Origin: Petrolisthes cinctipes | Taxonomy: Eukaryota > Arthropoda > Malacostraca > Decapoda > Porcellanidae | Length of the DNA stretch: 64,000 bases | Direction of reading: 5' to 3' | Assembly (NCBI GenBank): GCA_033782935.1 | Contig: JAWQEG010000506.1 | Location: forward strand, 2,186,501-2,250,500 | The notes under the pieces: model-generated | Told to the model about the DNA's origin: nothing | The model's input: only the letters and a program-made list of their open reading frames with translations | The model's database searches: none | Made by a program: the position numbers and the translations under genes | In this document: positions 21,840 through 32,855 of the stretch, in pieces | Numbering within the stretch: position 1 is the stretch's first letter | Layout of the letters: each line of letters opens with the position of its first letter

Positions 21840-24213
21840 ATCAATTACCACTCGTAAGATGCGACACTTGGGTGAGGAGGCGATCTCATTTCTTTTAGCT
21901 TTATATAACAGAATCTGGCTGAAGGGTGTCTTCCCTTCTGGGTGGAGGGTTGCTACCATTCTTCCTTTCCTCAAGCCAGGCAAGGACTCTGGTGTTGCCC
22001 TCAATTACCGACCAATTGCCTTGACCTCCTGTCTCTGTAAATTATTTGAAAAGATGGTGAATGTCAAACTGGTATACTTCTTGGAACGGGGTGATTTTCT
22101 GTCTCCGTCCCAGTCTGGCTTTCGTAAACACCGTTCCACTACAGATGCTCTGGTCAGGTTGGAAGCTGCTGCATGTGAGGCCTTTGCACGACATCAACAC
22201 CTTGTCTGTGTATTCTTTGATTTAGAGAAAGCCTATGACACTACATGGCAATATGGCATCCTACAGCAACTCCATTTATATGGCCTGCGAGGTCGCCTTC
22301 CACGCTTTCTTAAGGAGTTTCTCAGTGGTCGCAGATTTTCTGTGAGGGTTGGTACAACCCACTCAGAATCTGTTGCACAGAAGGAGGGCGTACCCCAGGG
22401 AAGAGTCCTCAGTGCCACATTGTTTGCAGTAGCAATTAATGCCATTGCCTCATCCCTTCCAGACGGTATAGCCAACTCGATGTACATTAACGACCTGGCA
22501 GTCTGGTTTGATGCTTCCCGTATGTCAGTGGTGGAGCGGCGCATGCAGCTTGCCCTTGACAGGGTGTCACGTTGGACTGGTTCTTATGGGATTCGATTTT
22601 CTCCTTCCAAGACAGTTGCTATGCACTTCTGCCGCATCTGAGGCATCCACCCCGATCCGGACTTATTCATGTATGGTCATCGGATACGGTGTGTCGAGGA
22701 GACTCGCTTTTTGGGTCTCCTTTTTGACAAACGTTTGACTTGGGTTCCCCACTTATGTACACTTAAGGTCTCTTGCCTCAAGGCTCTTAACCTGTTGAGG
22801 ATCCTGGGCCATACGTCTTGGGGGGCTGATCGGGCCACCCTTCTCCGCCTATACCATGTTCTTATTAGGTCAAAACTCGACTATGAGTGTGAGGTGTACT
22901 CTTCTGCCACCGATGCCCGTCTCAGAGTTTTAGACCCTGTCCATCATGCTGGAGTACGTCTGGCGACCAGAGCCTTCAAGTCGTCCCCAGTCCCCAGTCT
23001 CCTGGTGGACACTAATGAGCCACCTCTTGATCTCCGTCGCCAGTCCTTGATGATTCGTTGTTAGCATCGATTACATCGACTTCCTGACTCCCTACCCTGC
23101 TAGGCAGTGTCATCTGATATCACGTCTCAGTACTACCTTTTACATTCTCGTGCACCATGGCCCTTCGGCTTCCGGGTCAGGAAGGCTATGGAGGAGATGG
23201 GCATTGATGACTTCCAGATTTGTCCTGTGAGGGTCCCCAGGGTGGCTTCTTTCAGAAGTTTTCCCCTGCACCTGCTTTACAGACAAGAAGGAATCTCTTC
23301 CTCCTCCAGTGGCTCGTTCCCTCTTTTTAGAACATGCCTTCACTCACAGGGAGTCCCTCCCTGTGTATACTGATGGGTCAAAGTCTGGTGTTGGAGTTGG
23401 CTTTGGAGTTGTCTTTCCTGACTTTTGCCGTGGCGGCAGTCTCCCTTCTGATATGTCAATTTTTACTGCTGAGCTCTCGGCCATTTTATATGCCCTCTAA
23501 GTGATTTTTACTCTCCCTCAGTCTTCGTTTACTATTTTTAGCGATTCCTGTAGTGCCTTGCAGGCCTTGTGCAATTTTAACTCTTCCCATCCCCTGGTGT
23601 TGGCCATTCTTGAGTGGCTTGTCCTCCTGGGTCATCGTGGCCTCAAAGTCACTTTTTGTTGGTTCCCGGCCCATGTGGGTGTCGATGGGAATGAGCGGGC
23701 TGACGCCCTGGTTAAGGCTGCGGTCTCTATTTCTCAGCCTCCTGCCAGGAGTCATCCTGTTCCTGCAGTGGACCTTAATCCTACATAGATGCTACCGTTC
23801 GTTCCTGCTGTCAGGACAGATGGGACGCCGTCGGGGCTAACAAGCTCTGTGACATCCACCAGCGCCTTGGTTTGTGGAGCTACAGTGGCCAGTACCGCCG
23901 GTGGGAGACGGCTCTTGTCCGTCTCCGCATTGGCCACACATTATTGACTCATGGCTTTGTAATGGAGAGGGCTCACCCTCCCTACTGTGATGATTGTCTG
24001 GTCCCTTTGACAGTGAGGCATCTTATTGTCGAGTGTCCTAGCCTTGGGGACCTTCGTCGTAGGCACCTCTCCGAGTACCGGGTGGGTGATGGTTCTTACA
24101 GTCTCTCCCAGGTGCTCGGGGAGGAGGCTTGTAGTGTGGGAGGGAACACCCTCTCCTATGTAGAAGAGGCTGGCCTTGTCGACAAAATAAAATGTTTTGA
24201 TATTTATGGTTTT
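21840..24213 (+). pseudogene. ORF2 remnant of the second non-LTR family (RT-RNase H)
   Basis: The first segment (to 22641) carries RT motifs: YRPIALTSCLCK, SGFRKHRSTTDAL, FFDLEKAYD, GVPQGRVLS and YIND at 22483-22494. The YIND box has Asn for the first Asp of YxDD, which would abolish catalysis. A frameshift leads to 22669-23064 (FLGLLFDKRL, LDYECEVY). RNase H is split over 23309-23500 (YTDGSKSGVG, FTAELSAILYAL) and 23501-23788 (SDSCSALQAL, PAHVGVDGNERAD). The tail at 23872-24216 has a C-x2-C...H-x4-C cluster (CDDC...HLIVEC). There are at least four frame breaks, so this is an old copy. Confidence 0.8.
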
Positions 24214-24424
24214 TAGATGGTTTGATTATTTTTTTATGTCGACGGGTTCTATTATTAATAATGTGCTTTTAAGTTTGTGTGTCTTTTAATCATGGTGCCT
24301 ATCCCTTTCGGGAATTCATGTTTTATTAATTATGTAGATGACAATTTTATGTTGGGCGGTATATGACCTTAGCTGTTGCGCCTCCAGATGCTTACTTGCA
24401 TCAAAAATTAATCAATCAATCCCT
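21840..24424 (+). mobile_element. Second non-LTR retrotransposon family (I/Nimb-like), 5' truncated and decayed
   Basis: Starts inside the RT domain and ends in an ATCAATCAATC tail at about 24409-24424, a 3' end style common in I-group elements. It is related to, but clearly distinct from, the four-copy family: FRPIALTS reads YRPIALTS and the RNase H and C-terminal tail align only at motifs. No 5' UTR, ORF1 or endonuclease is present. I could not find a target duplication. Confidence 0.75.
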
Positions 24425-24442
24425 TAATAAAACCATTCTGTT

Positions 24443-25000
24443 GGAGGGAGGGGGGTACTGTAGTAGCACCGTATGCACCACTCCTTATTCCTTTGTACAT
24501 TCCATGTGCTGGTACGCCATTCCTTATTCCTTTGTACTTCCCCTGGCCTCAGACAGCCACGGTCTGACGGGTATGCTAATCTTTTCCCCTGACACAGCTT
24601 AATCTTCTCTTGGGACTGCAGCCACCAGCCTCCTGCTTTCTCCCATGTATGAGTCAAAAGGGGTGCAGCACGCCAGGTGATGCAGTGGGTTACGTGGCCA
24701 CGCCACATCCGGGAATCTGGAGCGAGTGAATAAAAAGGGCAGGCTTCGCACAGAGGCCAGACTATCCTGCGAGCTACTGTAGAAGAAGGTCCAGCCCCGC
24801 TCCTGCCGTCGTCATACACCTGCATATACATATGTTCCCACTCTGACCACACATGGTGCTCCTGCTCTACACTACTACAGACGCTCCACTGCACGACAGG
24901 CTGGCCTTCCCTATATCTACATGTACTGCTTACCTGTGTATTATCAATAAACTGTACCATGTATTCTAGAGTCTGTTCACCCGGGCAGAAACATAAGGGC
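24443..25000 (+). mobile_element. Possible polypurine tract and LTR fragment
   Basis: A purine run GGAGGGAGGGGGG (24443-24455) is followed three bases later by TGTAGTAGCACC, the usual arrangement of a gypsy-type polypurine tract and 3' LTR. An AATAAA at about 24947 would suit LTR polyadenylation. I cannot fix the right end, and no second LTR or coding part is seen nearby. The 217-residue minus-strand ORF here resembles nothing I know. Confidence 0.35.
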
Positions 25001-25185
25001 TTCCTTACTGTTTTAAAATAAACAACATCGTCAACAGAGGGAAGAAAACACTTAACGAACTGTACATATTTTAACAATTACCACAACAAATAAAGTAACA
25101 CTTAGTAAAGACTCACGTTCTTCCCATTTTAGAATATCCAACTGTCCCCTTAGTCGCCTCGAAATACATAAAAAAAAAAAAAAAA

Positions 25186-25425
25186 AATCTAAGAATACTA
25201 AACGGTGCCCTAAGATGGGTGTATGATGAAAGATACCCATATTTCAGAAACACCGAACAACTACATCACGAATCTAACATTAAGCCTATCAATCTCAGAC
25301 TATATGAATAAAAATATTAAACTGTGGAATAGGTTAAATACACTGCAGGACCTGAACCTGGACGAGTTGGATGAACCACTGGATCAAGTCCAAAACTGGT
25401 TTCCTACATATAGACCAACCTGATC
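25186..25425 (+). pseudogene. C-terminal remnant of another non-LTR ORF2
   Basis: Two overlapping frames read like the end of a Jockey-type ORF2: first LNGALRWVYDERYPYF and ELHHESN-type text, then after a frameshift NIKLWNRLNTLQDLNLDE and a stop at 25421-25423. The A-run just before it (25170-25187) may be a separate insertion tail. No RT or RNase H motif remains. The match is to the general pattern at the end of such proteins and is weak. Confidence 0.4.
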
Positions 25426-25901
25426 CACCAGAGGCGATCTACACAAAGTAACTTTACTTGGCTGACCTGAGAAGCAAATATTTTATATAATTTTAGACAG
25501 TTAATTATTTTAGACACTTGCTGGCTGGGGTAATGCCTCGGCCGTCTTCCTCCATACAATTTGTGGAGAAGGATGATCGAGGGTGGGCTCTGGCCAGTAA
25601 GACATGGAAATGTTTAAACATAGATTTATGATATATTGTGACAATATTAATGACAACATATTATACAACCTGCCATTGACTGTTTTTACCACGTTGTTTT
25701 AACACTTACATATAAGTCTTATCTCTTTTAATACTCCATATTTTTAAATTAACTTTTTTTTTTCATATTGCAAATTCTACATCATACTTATACAGTAGCC
25801 TTGCATTTTATATGGACTTTTAATCTTTCCCATCTTTTACCAATTTCGACCATTAATCTGGCATGGCATATGTGTTCTTAGACAACAACTAAAAATAGCA
25901 G
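25426..25901 (+). other. No recognised feature
   Basis: AT-rich sequence with short ORFs only. I see no domain, repeat or RNA structure I can support. Confidence 0.5.
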
Positions 25902-26185
25902 TGTGGTTAACCCGCCGTATATCAATCTCTCGCCATTTTCCAATTTCCTCTCTTTATCTTCCTATACACCTCTTCCCTTTCCATACCATGAGTGAACTCT
26001 TCACTCTTCAGTTCAGTTCAATAAATCAGACCTTAACTCACCACTCGAGACTTTACTTTATAACTTGAAAAGAGAATAAGACAACCTATTGAAAAGATAA
26101 TTGACTACTTCAAAGGAGAATATACTAGACTCTACTAAAAGGCATAGGCAAGGAAGAAAGTCTGCTTTTGCTAGCAACCGCTACA
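25902..26185 (+). mobile_element. Probable 5' LTR of gypsy-type element F
   Basis: Starts TGTGGTTAA and ends CTACA right before a primer-binding-type sequence, with AATAAA at about 26020. Length about 284 bases. The left end is uncertain because no partner LTR is visible; the right end is set by the primer site. Confidence 0.35.
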
Positions 26186-26195
26186 TTGGTGACCC
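26186..26195 (+). other. Primer-binding site of element F
   Basis: TTGGTGACCC directly after the ACA that would end the LTR. TGGTGACCC is a common tRNA primer site type in arthropod gypsy elements. It fixes the 5' end of element F and its + orientation. Confidence 0.5.
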
Positions 26196-26229
26196 AGGAG
26201 TTGTTCAAGCTGCACGCTCGCCTTTTTAC

Positions 26230-27060
26230 ACAACGCAACACCCATCATCCCTGCAGACACCCACCCAGATGCAGCCGCACAGGTCAAGCTCCCAGCATTC
26301 TCTACAATCGACGCCCCTACCTGGTTCCGGCGAGCAGAAGTACAATCCCGCCTAAAAAGAGTAAGCAGCCACAGCACCCAAGCCGACGACATTTTAGCAG
26401 GCCTTCCAGACAAGCTCTTTTTCGTATTTCAGAATGGTAGGAGACCATGGGCGATACCGCCATCCAATACAACACTTAAAAACATATCTCCTTCAACATT
26501 TTATGCCTTCACTATGCAGCATAACAAGTAACACAACTCCTCCACCTCTCACAGCAACCTATCGGCGATCAGAAGCCATCAAAAGCCATCAGATGGAAAT
26601 GAAGACATTGGCAAGACTAGCTTCAGCAGCCGACAGATCAGCGCATCAACTGGACTTATTGCGGGCATTATGGCTTCTCCGCCTCCATGAAACCATTCGT
26701 GCCTCCTTTCCCAACTCAGAAGAAATGAGCGAGGAAAACCTACAACAGCAAGCACAATGCTTAGTGGACGCACTGGCAGCATCGTCTCGCTGCATCAGCG
26801 CCGTGCCCTCTAACTCTGCATCATCACTCCAGGAATAAGATATTGACTTTGTAGCAGCAAACCACCCACCACCACTGGCCCGCCGACAGTACCATGCATG
26901 CTCCACAGCCACGATCATCCTAGCAAGGGATGAGGAGTTTCATTGACCGGTACTGCTCCTACCACACCAGATTTGTACACAAAGCAAAAAAATGCCAAAC
27001 AAGATGCCTGTGGTCATAAAATGAGTAAGGCAGCTGCCATACATTGCGGCAGCTCCTAGA
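26230..27060 (+). pseudogene. Gag remnant of element F
   Basis: The text KLPAFSTIDAPTWFRRAEVQ (about 26290-26350), followed by a run with ADDILAGLPDKL, resembles the capsid start of gypsy-type Gag proteins. The frame then breaks repeatedly; 26430-26838 is open in other frames with no clear domain. A complete zinc knuckle is not preserved. No ATG is obvious. Confidence 0.5.
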
Positions 27061-27089
27061 GGAGTTAATACCTTTTTTCTCCATGATCC

Positions 27090-28050
27090 AGTCTCAAGTG
27101 TACGTTTCCTGGTCGACACAAGCGCCTCCTGCTCCCTTTTACCAGTTGAACAATGGAAGAGGCCTCGTCAACCGACAATCAATGCCCAACTAGCCACAGC
27201 CTGTACACTTTACAAACATTCGGCAATCAACACCTCAACATCAAGATCGGTAGCCGTACTTAAGGATGGAGTTTCATAGAGGTAGATGTTACCATACCCC
27301 TACTTGGAGCGGATATTTTAGCACACTACCGACTCCTTGTGGATATCGTAAGATGCCAACTGGTGGACACAGCCTCCCTCAACAACAACTTCGCTCACCT
27401 TCGCAGCATCTACCCTGACGTGTTCAAGCCAGAACTCCGACAACTACCATATAATCCAGCAAAATACAGAGGCTACTACTGGATTAAAACTTCAGGCTCA
27501 CCTGTTTTCTCCAAGTTTCGTCGTCTGTCTCCCAACAAGCTCATCACAGTAAAAAGTACTTTCACCGAGCTTGAGCGACTGGAAATCTGTCAGAAAGCAC
27601 CAAGTCCCTGGGTATCTCCACTCCACACTGTAACTAAGAAGGATGGCTCTCTCCACACATGCGGTGACTACAGGCGCTTCAACACCAGAACAGAACCAGA
27701 CCACTATACACTGCCCAACATCGCCTCTTTCCTCCAAGGCACCAGGATTTTCTCAAAACTGGACCTGCTGGAGGGCTACTACCAGGTTCCCATGCACGCA
27801 AAAACATTCCTAAGACTTGTTTTCACACCCTTATGCACCTTTATTTTCAACTACAGCTGTTTTGGCCTACGGACTCTGGTGCTACCTTTCAACGGATGGT
27901 GAACGGAATCCTAAGCGATTTACCATTTTGCGCCTGCTACATCGACGACATGCTCATATTTTCTTCATCAAAAGAAGAACACCTGCAACATCTCTCCAAG
28001 GTACTGGAACAACTTCAGTTGAACGGCCTGGTGGTACGCTATAATAAGTG
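27090..28050 (+). pseudogene. Protease-RT remnant of element F
   Basis: Pol protein of a gypsy-type element. The protease box reads FLVDTSASCSLLP with Asp at 27115-27117; the usual DTG is DTS. RT is partly open at 27339-27902: PVFSKFRRLSPNK, ELERLEICQKAPSPWVSPLH, KKDGSLHTCGDYRRFN, FSKLDLLEGYYQVPMH. A frameshift near 27880 leads to GATFQRMVNGIL and the catalytic box YIDD within 27833-28084. At about 28050 the sequence switches abruptly to a minus-strand RTE-like fragment. The RT thumb and the start of RNase H are missing. Confidence 0.75.
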
Positions 28051-28058
28051 TGTTACCG

Positions 28059-28985
28059 TTACCGAAATGCCGTGTCAATGTTGACGTTCGTGATGATGGA
28101 ACGCCACCAGGTCCTATCCTCCGCCCTTCTTGTCATCTGCTCCATGCTTCCGATGTTTTTCTCACTCCTCAGACTGTCTAGGTACTTCATCCTTTGGTGC
28201 CCTCTCGCTCTTTTTCCTTCCACCATGGCCATCAAACAATCTTTCTCCATTCCATTCTCCTATTTTACGCGTCCGATATATTGTAATTGCCTTCTCCTAA
28301 TCATTGTCATCATCTGTCTCCTCTGTCCCACCATATGCAATACTGCCTCATTCGTCACTCTTGCCGTCCAGGGTATCCGCCTCATCCTTCTCCAAAACCA
28401 CATCTCTGCTGCCTCAATTTGTCTCCTCATAATATTGCTTATATTCCAGGTCTCACAGCCATACTGCATAACGGACCAGACAAAAAATTTTAATACCCGA
28501 ATTCTATTTTGCATGCTGATTCCCATATTTTTCAATGTGTTATACATCGTATTGAAGTTGATCTTGCTCATAGCTATTCTGTTCTTGATATCCATTTCGC
28601 TCCGCCCATCTTCATTCACCACACCCCAAGTATTTAAATTTTGTCACTTGCTTAGCTTCCTGTTGTCTTATACAAATTTTCACACTCAAAATGTTCTTCT
28701 TAATAGTCCACATAAACTCCGTTTTCTTAATGGTTATTTTCGTCCAATTTGTCCGCCAACTTCTGCAATTTTTCCTGAGAGTCAGCCACTAGCACAGTAT
28801 CGTCAGTATACGTTGGATTATTTATGTTTTTTCCTCCAATCTTTATTCTCTCTAGATATTCCCTCACCCATGACGATCTGGCTATACAGTGAAAACAAAT
28901 CAGGTGACAAGACGCACACTTGTCGAACTCCTTTTCGATGTCAAGCCATCTAATTTTTCTGTCTCCAATTCTCACTGCTGCTTTT
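28059..28985 (-). pseudogene. RTE-like non-LTR retrotransposon fragment inserted in element F
   Basis: On the minus strand three open stretches match the RT-to-C-terminus part of RTE-type elements. 28985-28727 has YTDDTVLVADSQEKLQKLAD, with the catalytic box changed from YADD to YTDD. 28622-28260 has WSVMQYGCETW and IEAAEMWFWRRMRRIPW. 28250-28059 has GKRARGHQRMKYLDSL and DRTWWRSI. At least two frameshifts separate them. Endonuclease and early RT are absent, so the fragment is 5' truncated. The forward 301-residue ORF over the same bases is its shadow. Confidence 0.75.
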
Positions 28986-29099
28986 TGTTCCCATTACATG
29001 ATTGTATATTTTGGTGTGTAAAATAAAGCTCTACAAACCTATAAGACCAAAGCTAACCTTGGAGTAATTTAAAAAATCAGTTGGTTTTTGAGGCTGGGG

Positions 29100-29293
29100 A
29101 AGCAGGCATTGGCCAGGAATTGCGGTTGTTCTTAGGGGTTAAAGCTGAACAAATACTCTGCTTTCGACAAAGAACTTCTCGCCGTCCACCAAACCATCCG
29201 CCACTTTCACCACTTCCTGGAAGGTGTCACTTTCACCATACAGACCGATCACATGCCCCTAGTCCACACCTTCACAAGACAAACCGACGCCTA
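29100..29293 (+). pseudogene. RNase H remnant of element F
   Basis: Resumes the gypsy-type pol on the far side of the RTE-like fragment: KLNKYSAFDKELLAVHQTIR, HFHHFLEGVTFTIQTDHMPL and then HTFTRQTDAY. It stops dead at a TA dinucleotide (29292-29293) where an inverted-repeat element begins. A short stretch right of that element (39341-39373) reads SPQQRPNL, similar to the next words of this family (S-P-R-Q-Q-R-H-L type), and may be its continuation. Confidence 0.65.
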
Positions 29294-29331
29294 TAGTCTT
29301 TTTGAAATATACTGAACGCTGAGGCGTTGGC

Positions 29332-29943
29332 CACTTCCGAGATTTACCTGACTGCTACGTTGCCAGATCTCTTCTGGACAATTATGGGATTAGATCCTCA
29401 TTAAAAATGACAGCCAGCCCTCACTAACCCACCTTCTGTTCTCTCTTTCTCTCTGTTGCATATATATCGCTTGCCGTTAACAACAAAACATAAAAGTAAA
29501 TCTTTCCTTTTCTGTTGACATATTATGTTGTATTATAAATGCGACACTTTTCTGAGGATATAACATAATTTTTCGTTTGTTTCGACTTTTATACCTCACC
29601 ACCACTGCTCGTGATGGTGCAATGATAGATCCTCTATTTGCTTTCTCTTCTAAAAAGTACTTATTTACATTATAAATAAGTTCTCTCTCTCGACTATGTA
29701 AAACATGATTGCGAGTAGCAGAGGTGCCGCTCCATCTTGAGTAGCAGCCAGAGGAAAAGTGACGGTAGTGACCTGAGTTGACAGGCAGAGCTTATGCACT
29801 TATCCCTGAGTATACTCACCCTCTAGGTGCACTAGCAACGTTGGAAAAATATTCTGCCCAGTGTTGTGATACATATATACATATTATCATTGTTAATATG
29901 AGAGGTGAATGATACTTTCATATACCTACATGGCCTTAGTAGC
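29332..29943 (+). other. Left interior of the inverted-repeat element, no gene seen
   Basis: About 610 bases between the left inverted repeat and the LTR of element A. AT-rich, with a pyrimidine-rich patch near 29435-29460. I see no ORF with known motifs. Confidence 0.4.
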
Positions 29944-30712
29944 TGTACCAGTCCTTTAAGGCTTTAACTCGTTCAGGATCAAATACAGTACATTGTTCTG
30001 GAGTTGTAGTAGTACTTGTTGTTGTTGTTGTTGTTGTATTAGGTAGCCAGCTCGGCGTTGTGGTGTTCTTAGGTAATTGACTTCACAAGTTTCTTAAGGC
30101 TTAAATTATTACTATGTACTCATATCTATACAGGGAATTATATTGATGTGCCTTGTCTTACATTGTTGTGTCTCTCTCTTATGGAGACAGTTTATAGCCC
30201 TTAGGGAGTCAGTGTTAAGTATCCTGAATCCTAGTGTACTTCCTCTGCTTATATACATTTCAAACTCAGTAGTTTACAGAAATAGCTAGAGTGACAACTG
30301 TTGCCTGTGAATGGTCAATCTAATTCTGTAAGTCTGTCTACTCCTCTTCTCTCCCTATTTATTCCTTATTCATTTATTCTCCCATTCTCTCTCTCTCTCT
30401 CTGTGAAACTAGAGAGAGGAGGAAGGGGTTAATTTTTTCTGCTATATCCTCTTACCACAACTTGAAGCAGAGAGATGTCATTGGAGATTGGTCAAGCGAG
30501 GGTGACTCTGTGTACGTGTGTATGGATGTATGTTGGAGAGTGAGAAAATGATCTCGGTCAGATCAAGTAGTTAATTAGTCTGTGTGTGTGTGTGTGTGTG
30601 TGTAGAGAAAGAAGGAAGGACAGCTGTGCTGGAGTGTCTAATATCTGTCTGGCTATTAATGACTTTGCCATCTGATCTGTTGTTCCATCTAGTCTTTGCT
30701 TTTGTCCGTACA
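29944..30712 (-). repeat. 3' LTR of element A
   Basis: 769 bases, TGTACC...TGTCCGTACA on the plus strand. Matches 38155-39174 apart from the MITE there, with about a dozen substitutions and length changes in the (GTT)n and (TG)n runs that I can count by eye. Confidence 0.88.
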
Positions 30713-31014
30713 TTCGCTCGAACCACGCTACCAGCCTGGCCTCCAGGCGTTAATGCTTTATGCTTTATTTAATAGAAGGCCAGTTCACAATATTGGTAGG
30801 GTACATAATAACTAAGATATTAACAATGAATACATGTATAGTAACATAAAAATAGACATTAAGACATTGGCACACCTTATACATAAATTAACATAGGCAG
30901 TATCATCAATATATGAATAGTAATAAATGAACATGAATACATTGTTACATAAAATTTCATCTTAACATTAATGTGTTTAGCTAGGTGCATATTATTGTGT
31001 GTATATAAGCTAAC

Positions 31015-32855
31015 CTATGCTAAAGATTCACACATTAATGAGGGGGGAGCCGTGTTGCTATGTTGAGGCTGTGAAATAACAGTCTTATTCTTTTCAATAC
31101 AAGATAATTTCGTATACGTCGATAGATTTTTCGTATACCAGACAAAAATAGTATAGTAGACTGTCTTATACAATATATAAATATTATAGTACATGCCAGA
31201 AAGATAAGACATGGGATAATAAACATTGGTACCAAGTTTTATTGTGATCAATATTTGGAGGAATCAAATGATATAATAAGGATGTTTGAATCCTATCCTC
31301 ATTGATTAACTTAATAGTTTCAATTTTTCTGAAACAACTGATATTTAGGAGATGTGAAACAAGTCGACTTTAAATGAAATATGTTGAAAGGTGGGAGAGA
31401 TTGTGCTATGTTTTCAAGCAAGTTTATGTTTATTAGGCAAGGTAACGATTCTCTTGGATCGTATTTCACATGAGTCTGCTTCTTTATAGTAGCCTTGAAC
31501 CATACCATGTGTAGGGTGATTAGGGCAAATTAATGTTAATTGTGTATCAGCAGGTAAGTATGAATATCGGAAATTAAAATTGATGATGAAAGAGAGTTTG
31601 ATTAGTAATAGATATGAATGTACATGCATATAGTGCTTGATTAGTATTACTTTGAATCCAAGCAAGTGGAGATTTTGCATCATTTGGAGATTTAAATGCA
31701 AATAAACATGCAGGACAAACATATAAATGAAGGCATGCAACATGGCACTTGAGGAGTTGTGTGTCACTGATGACATCATCACTAAGTATAATACTTATTG
31801 GATGAAAATCGAATATTAAAGGATTACTTCCATTTTTATTGGGAATTGTTGAAGTACGGAGCTTGTGAATAACATTTTACCTTTTATGGGAATAATAATG
31901 AGTATATGATCTTGCATTAAAATACTACGCAAGAATGTATAATAATATTTCAAGTAGGTGTATGAAAGATAATAAGTAAGATGATATTTCATCAATGATT
32001 TTACCATTGTCTTTCGTAGCTGTTGGAGTGGTAATAATTGTGAGTTAATCTTACCTTACTCGCAGTAAATACTCTCTTAATAAATGGTTGTCATTCCTCT
32101 CTAAGTTCCTCACCTGCAATTCATTTTCCTGCAAACTCACAGAAATAAATAGAAGCCTAAAAATATGATGTGATTATTCCATATATGTAGTTCCTTTCAT
32201 TTGTTGGTCATGTAAAGTTATATAAATCGTATTTAATTTCTGTGCAATGATTTGCACTCTAATACAGTGTATACCTGTTACTCTATCTTACCTTGATTGG
32301 CAACGGCTTGTCCCGCAACCTTTTATGTATGGAATAATGCTTGTATACCACTATCTAAGCAGTACCAAATAGTGCTCATGAAACTTCACTTAAAAATTAT
32401 CTAAATCACGCTCTGGGCTGTGATGATGGCTCTAAGCCATTATATTTTTTGTATAATAAGCGAGCAATATTACCTGAGTCGCTGAATCCATTCCTAGGGC
32501 GCCCAATAGTGAAAGGACATTACAGAAGATAATGCATTTAAATTGGTAAATTCATTTGTGTGATACCTGTCAAACAAAACTAGTGTATCATTAAATACCG
32601 GTACCTGTAACCACTGCTCAATGGCAGAAAATTTATGTAATAATTCAAATATATCCTGTAAAGAAATAGTGATCATATCGTTCGTCACCAATATATTATT
32701 TATTTTCCTTTTCTTTTCAACTGTTTGATAAAATTGTAAACGAGAGCTCTCGGATTTAAGACGTCATCTTTATCTGCGTTATAAACTTCGTCGGAGCTTG
32801 TAGCCGCCACGAGTATAGACATGAAAACCGTTATATAGGTTGATTTGGGCCACAT
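31015..32855 (-). pseudogene. Env remnant of element A
   Basis: Envelope protein of an errantivirus-like element, readable against the intact env of element B. Start codon at 32855-32853 directly follows a splice-acceptor-like TTCTTCTTACAG. Recognisable parts are 31782-31414 (LTLICPNHPTHGMVQGYY, CEIRSKRIVTLPNKH) and the C-terminus at 31251-31015 (membrane-segment remnant, SLMCESLA end). Many frameshifts and stops interrupt it. Confidence 0.75.

Noticed and set aside
24424..25077. 217-residue minus-strand ORF
   Set aside because: No known motif, and it covers a likely LTR; treated as chance.
28048..28953. 301-residue plus-strand ORF
   Set aside because: It is the reverse-strand shadow of the RTE-like fragment, whose minus-strand frames carry recognisable RT and C-terminal motifs.
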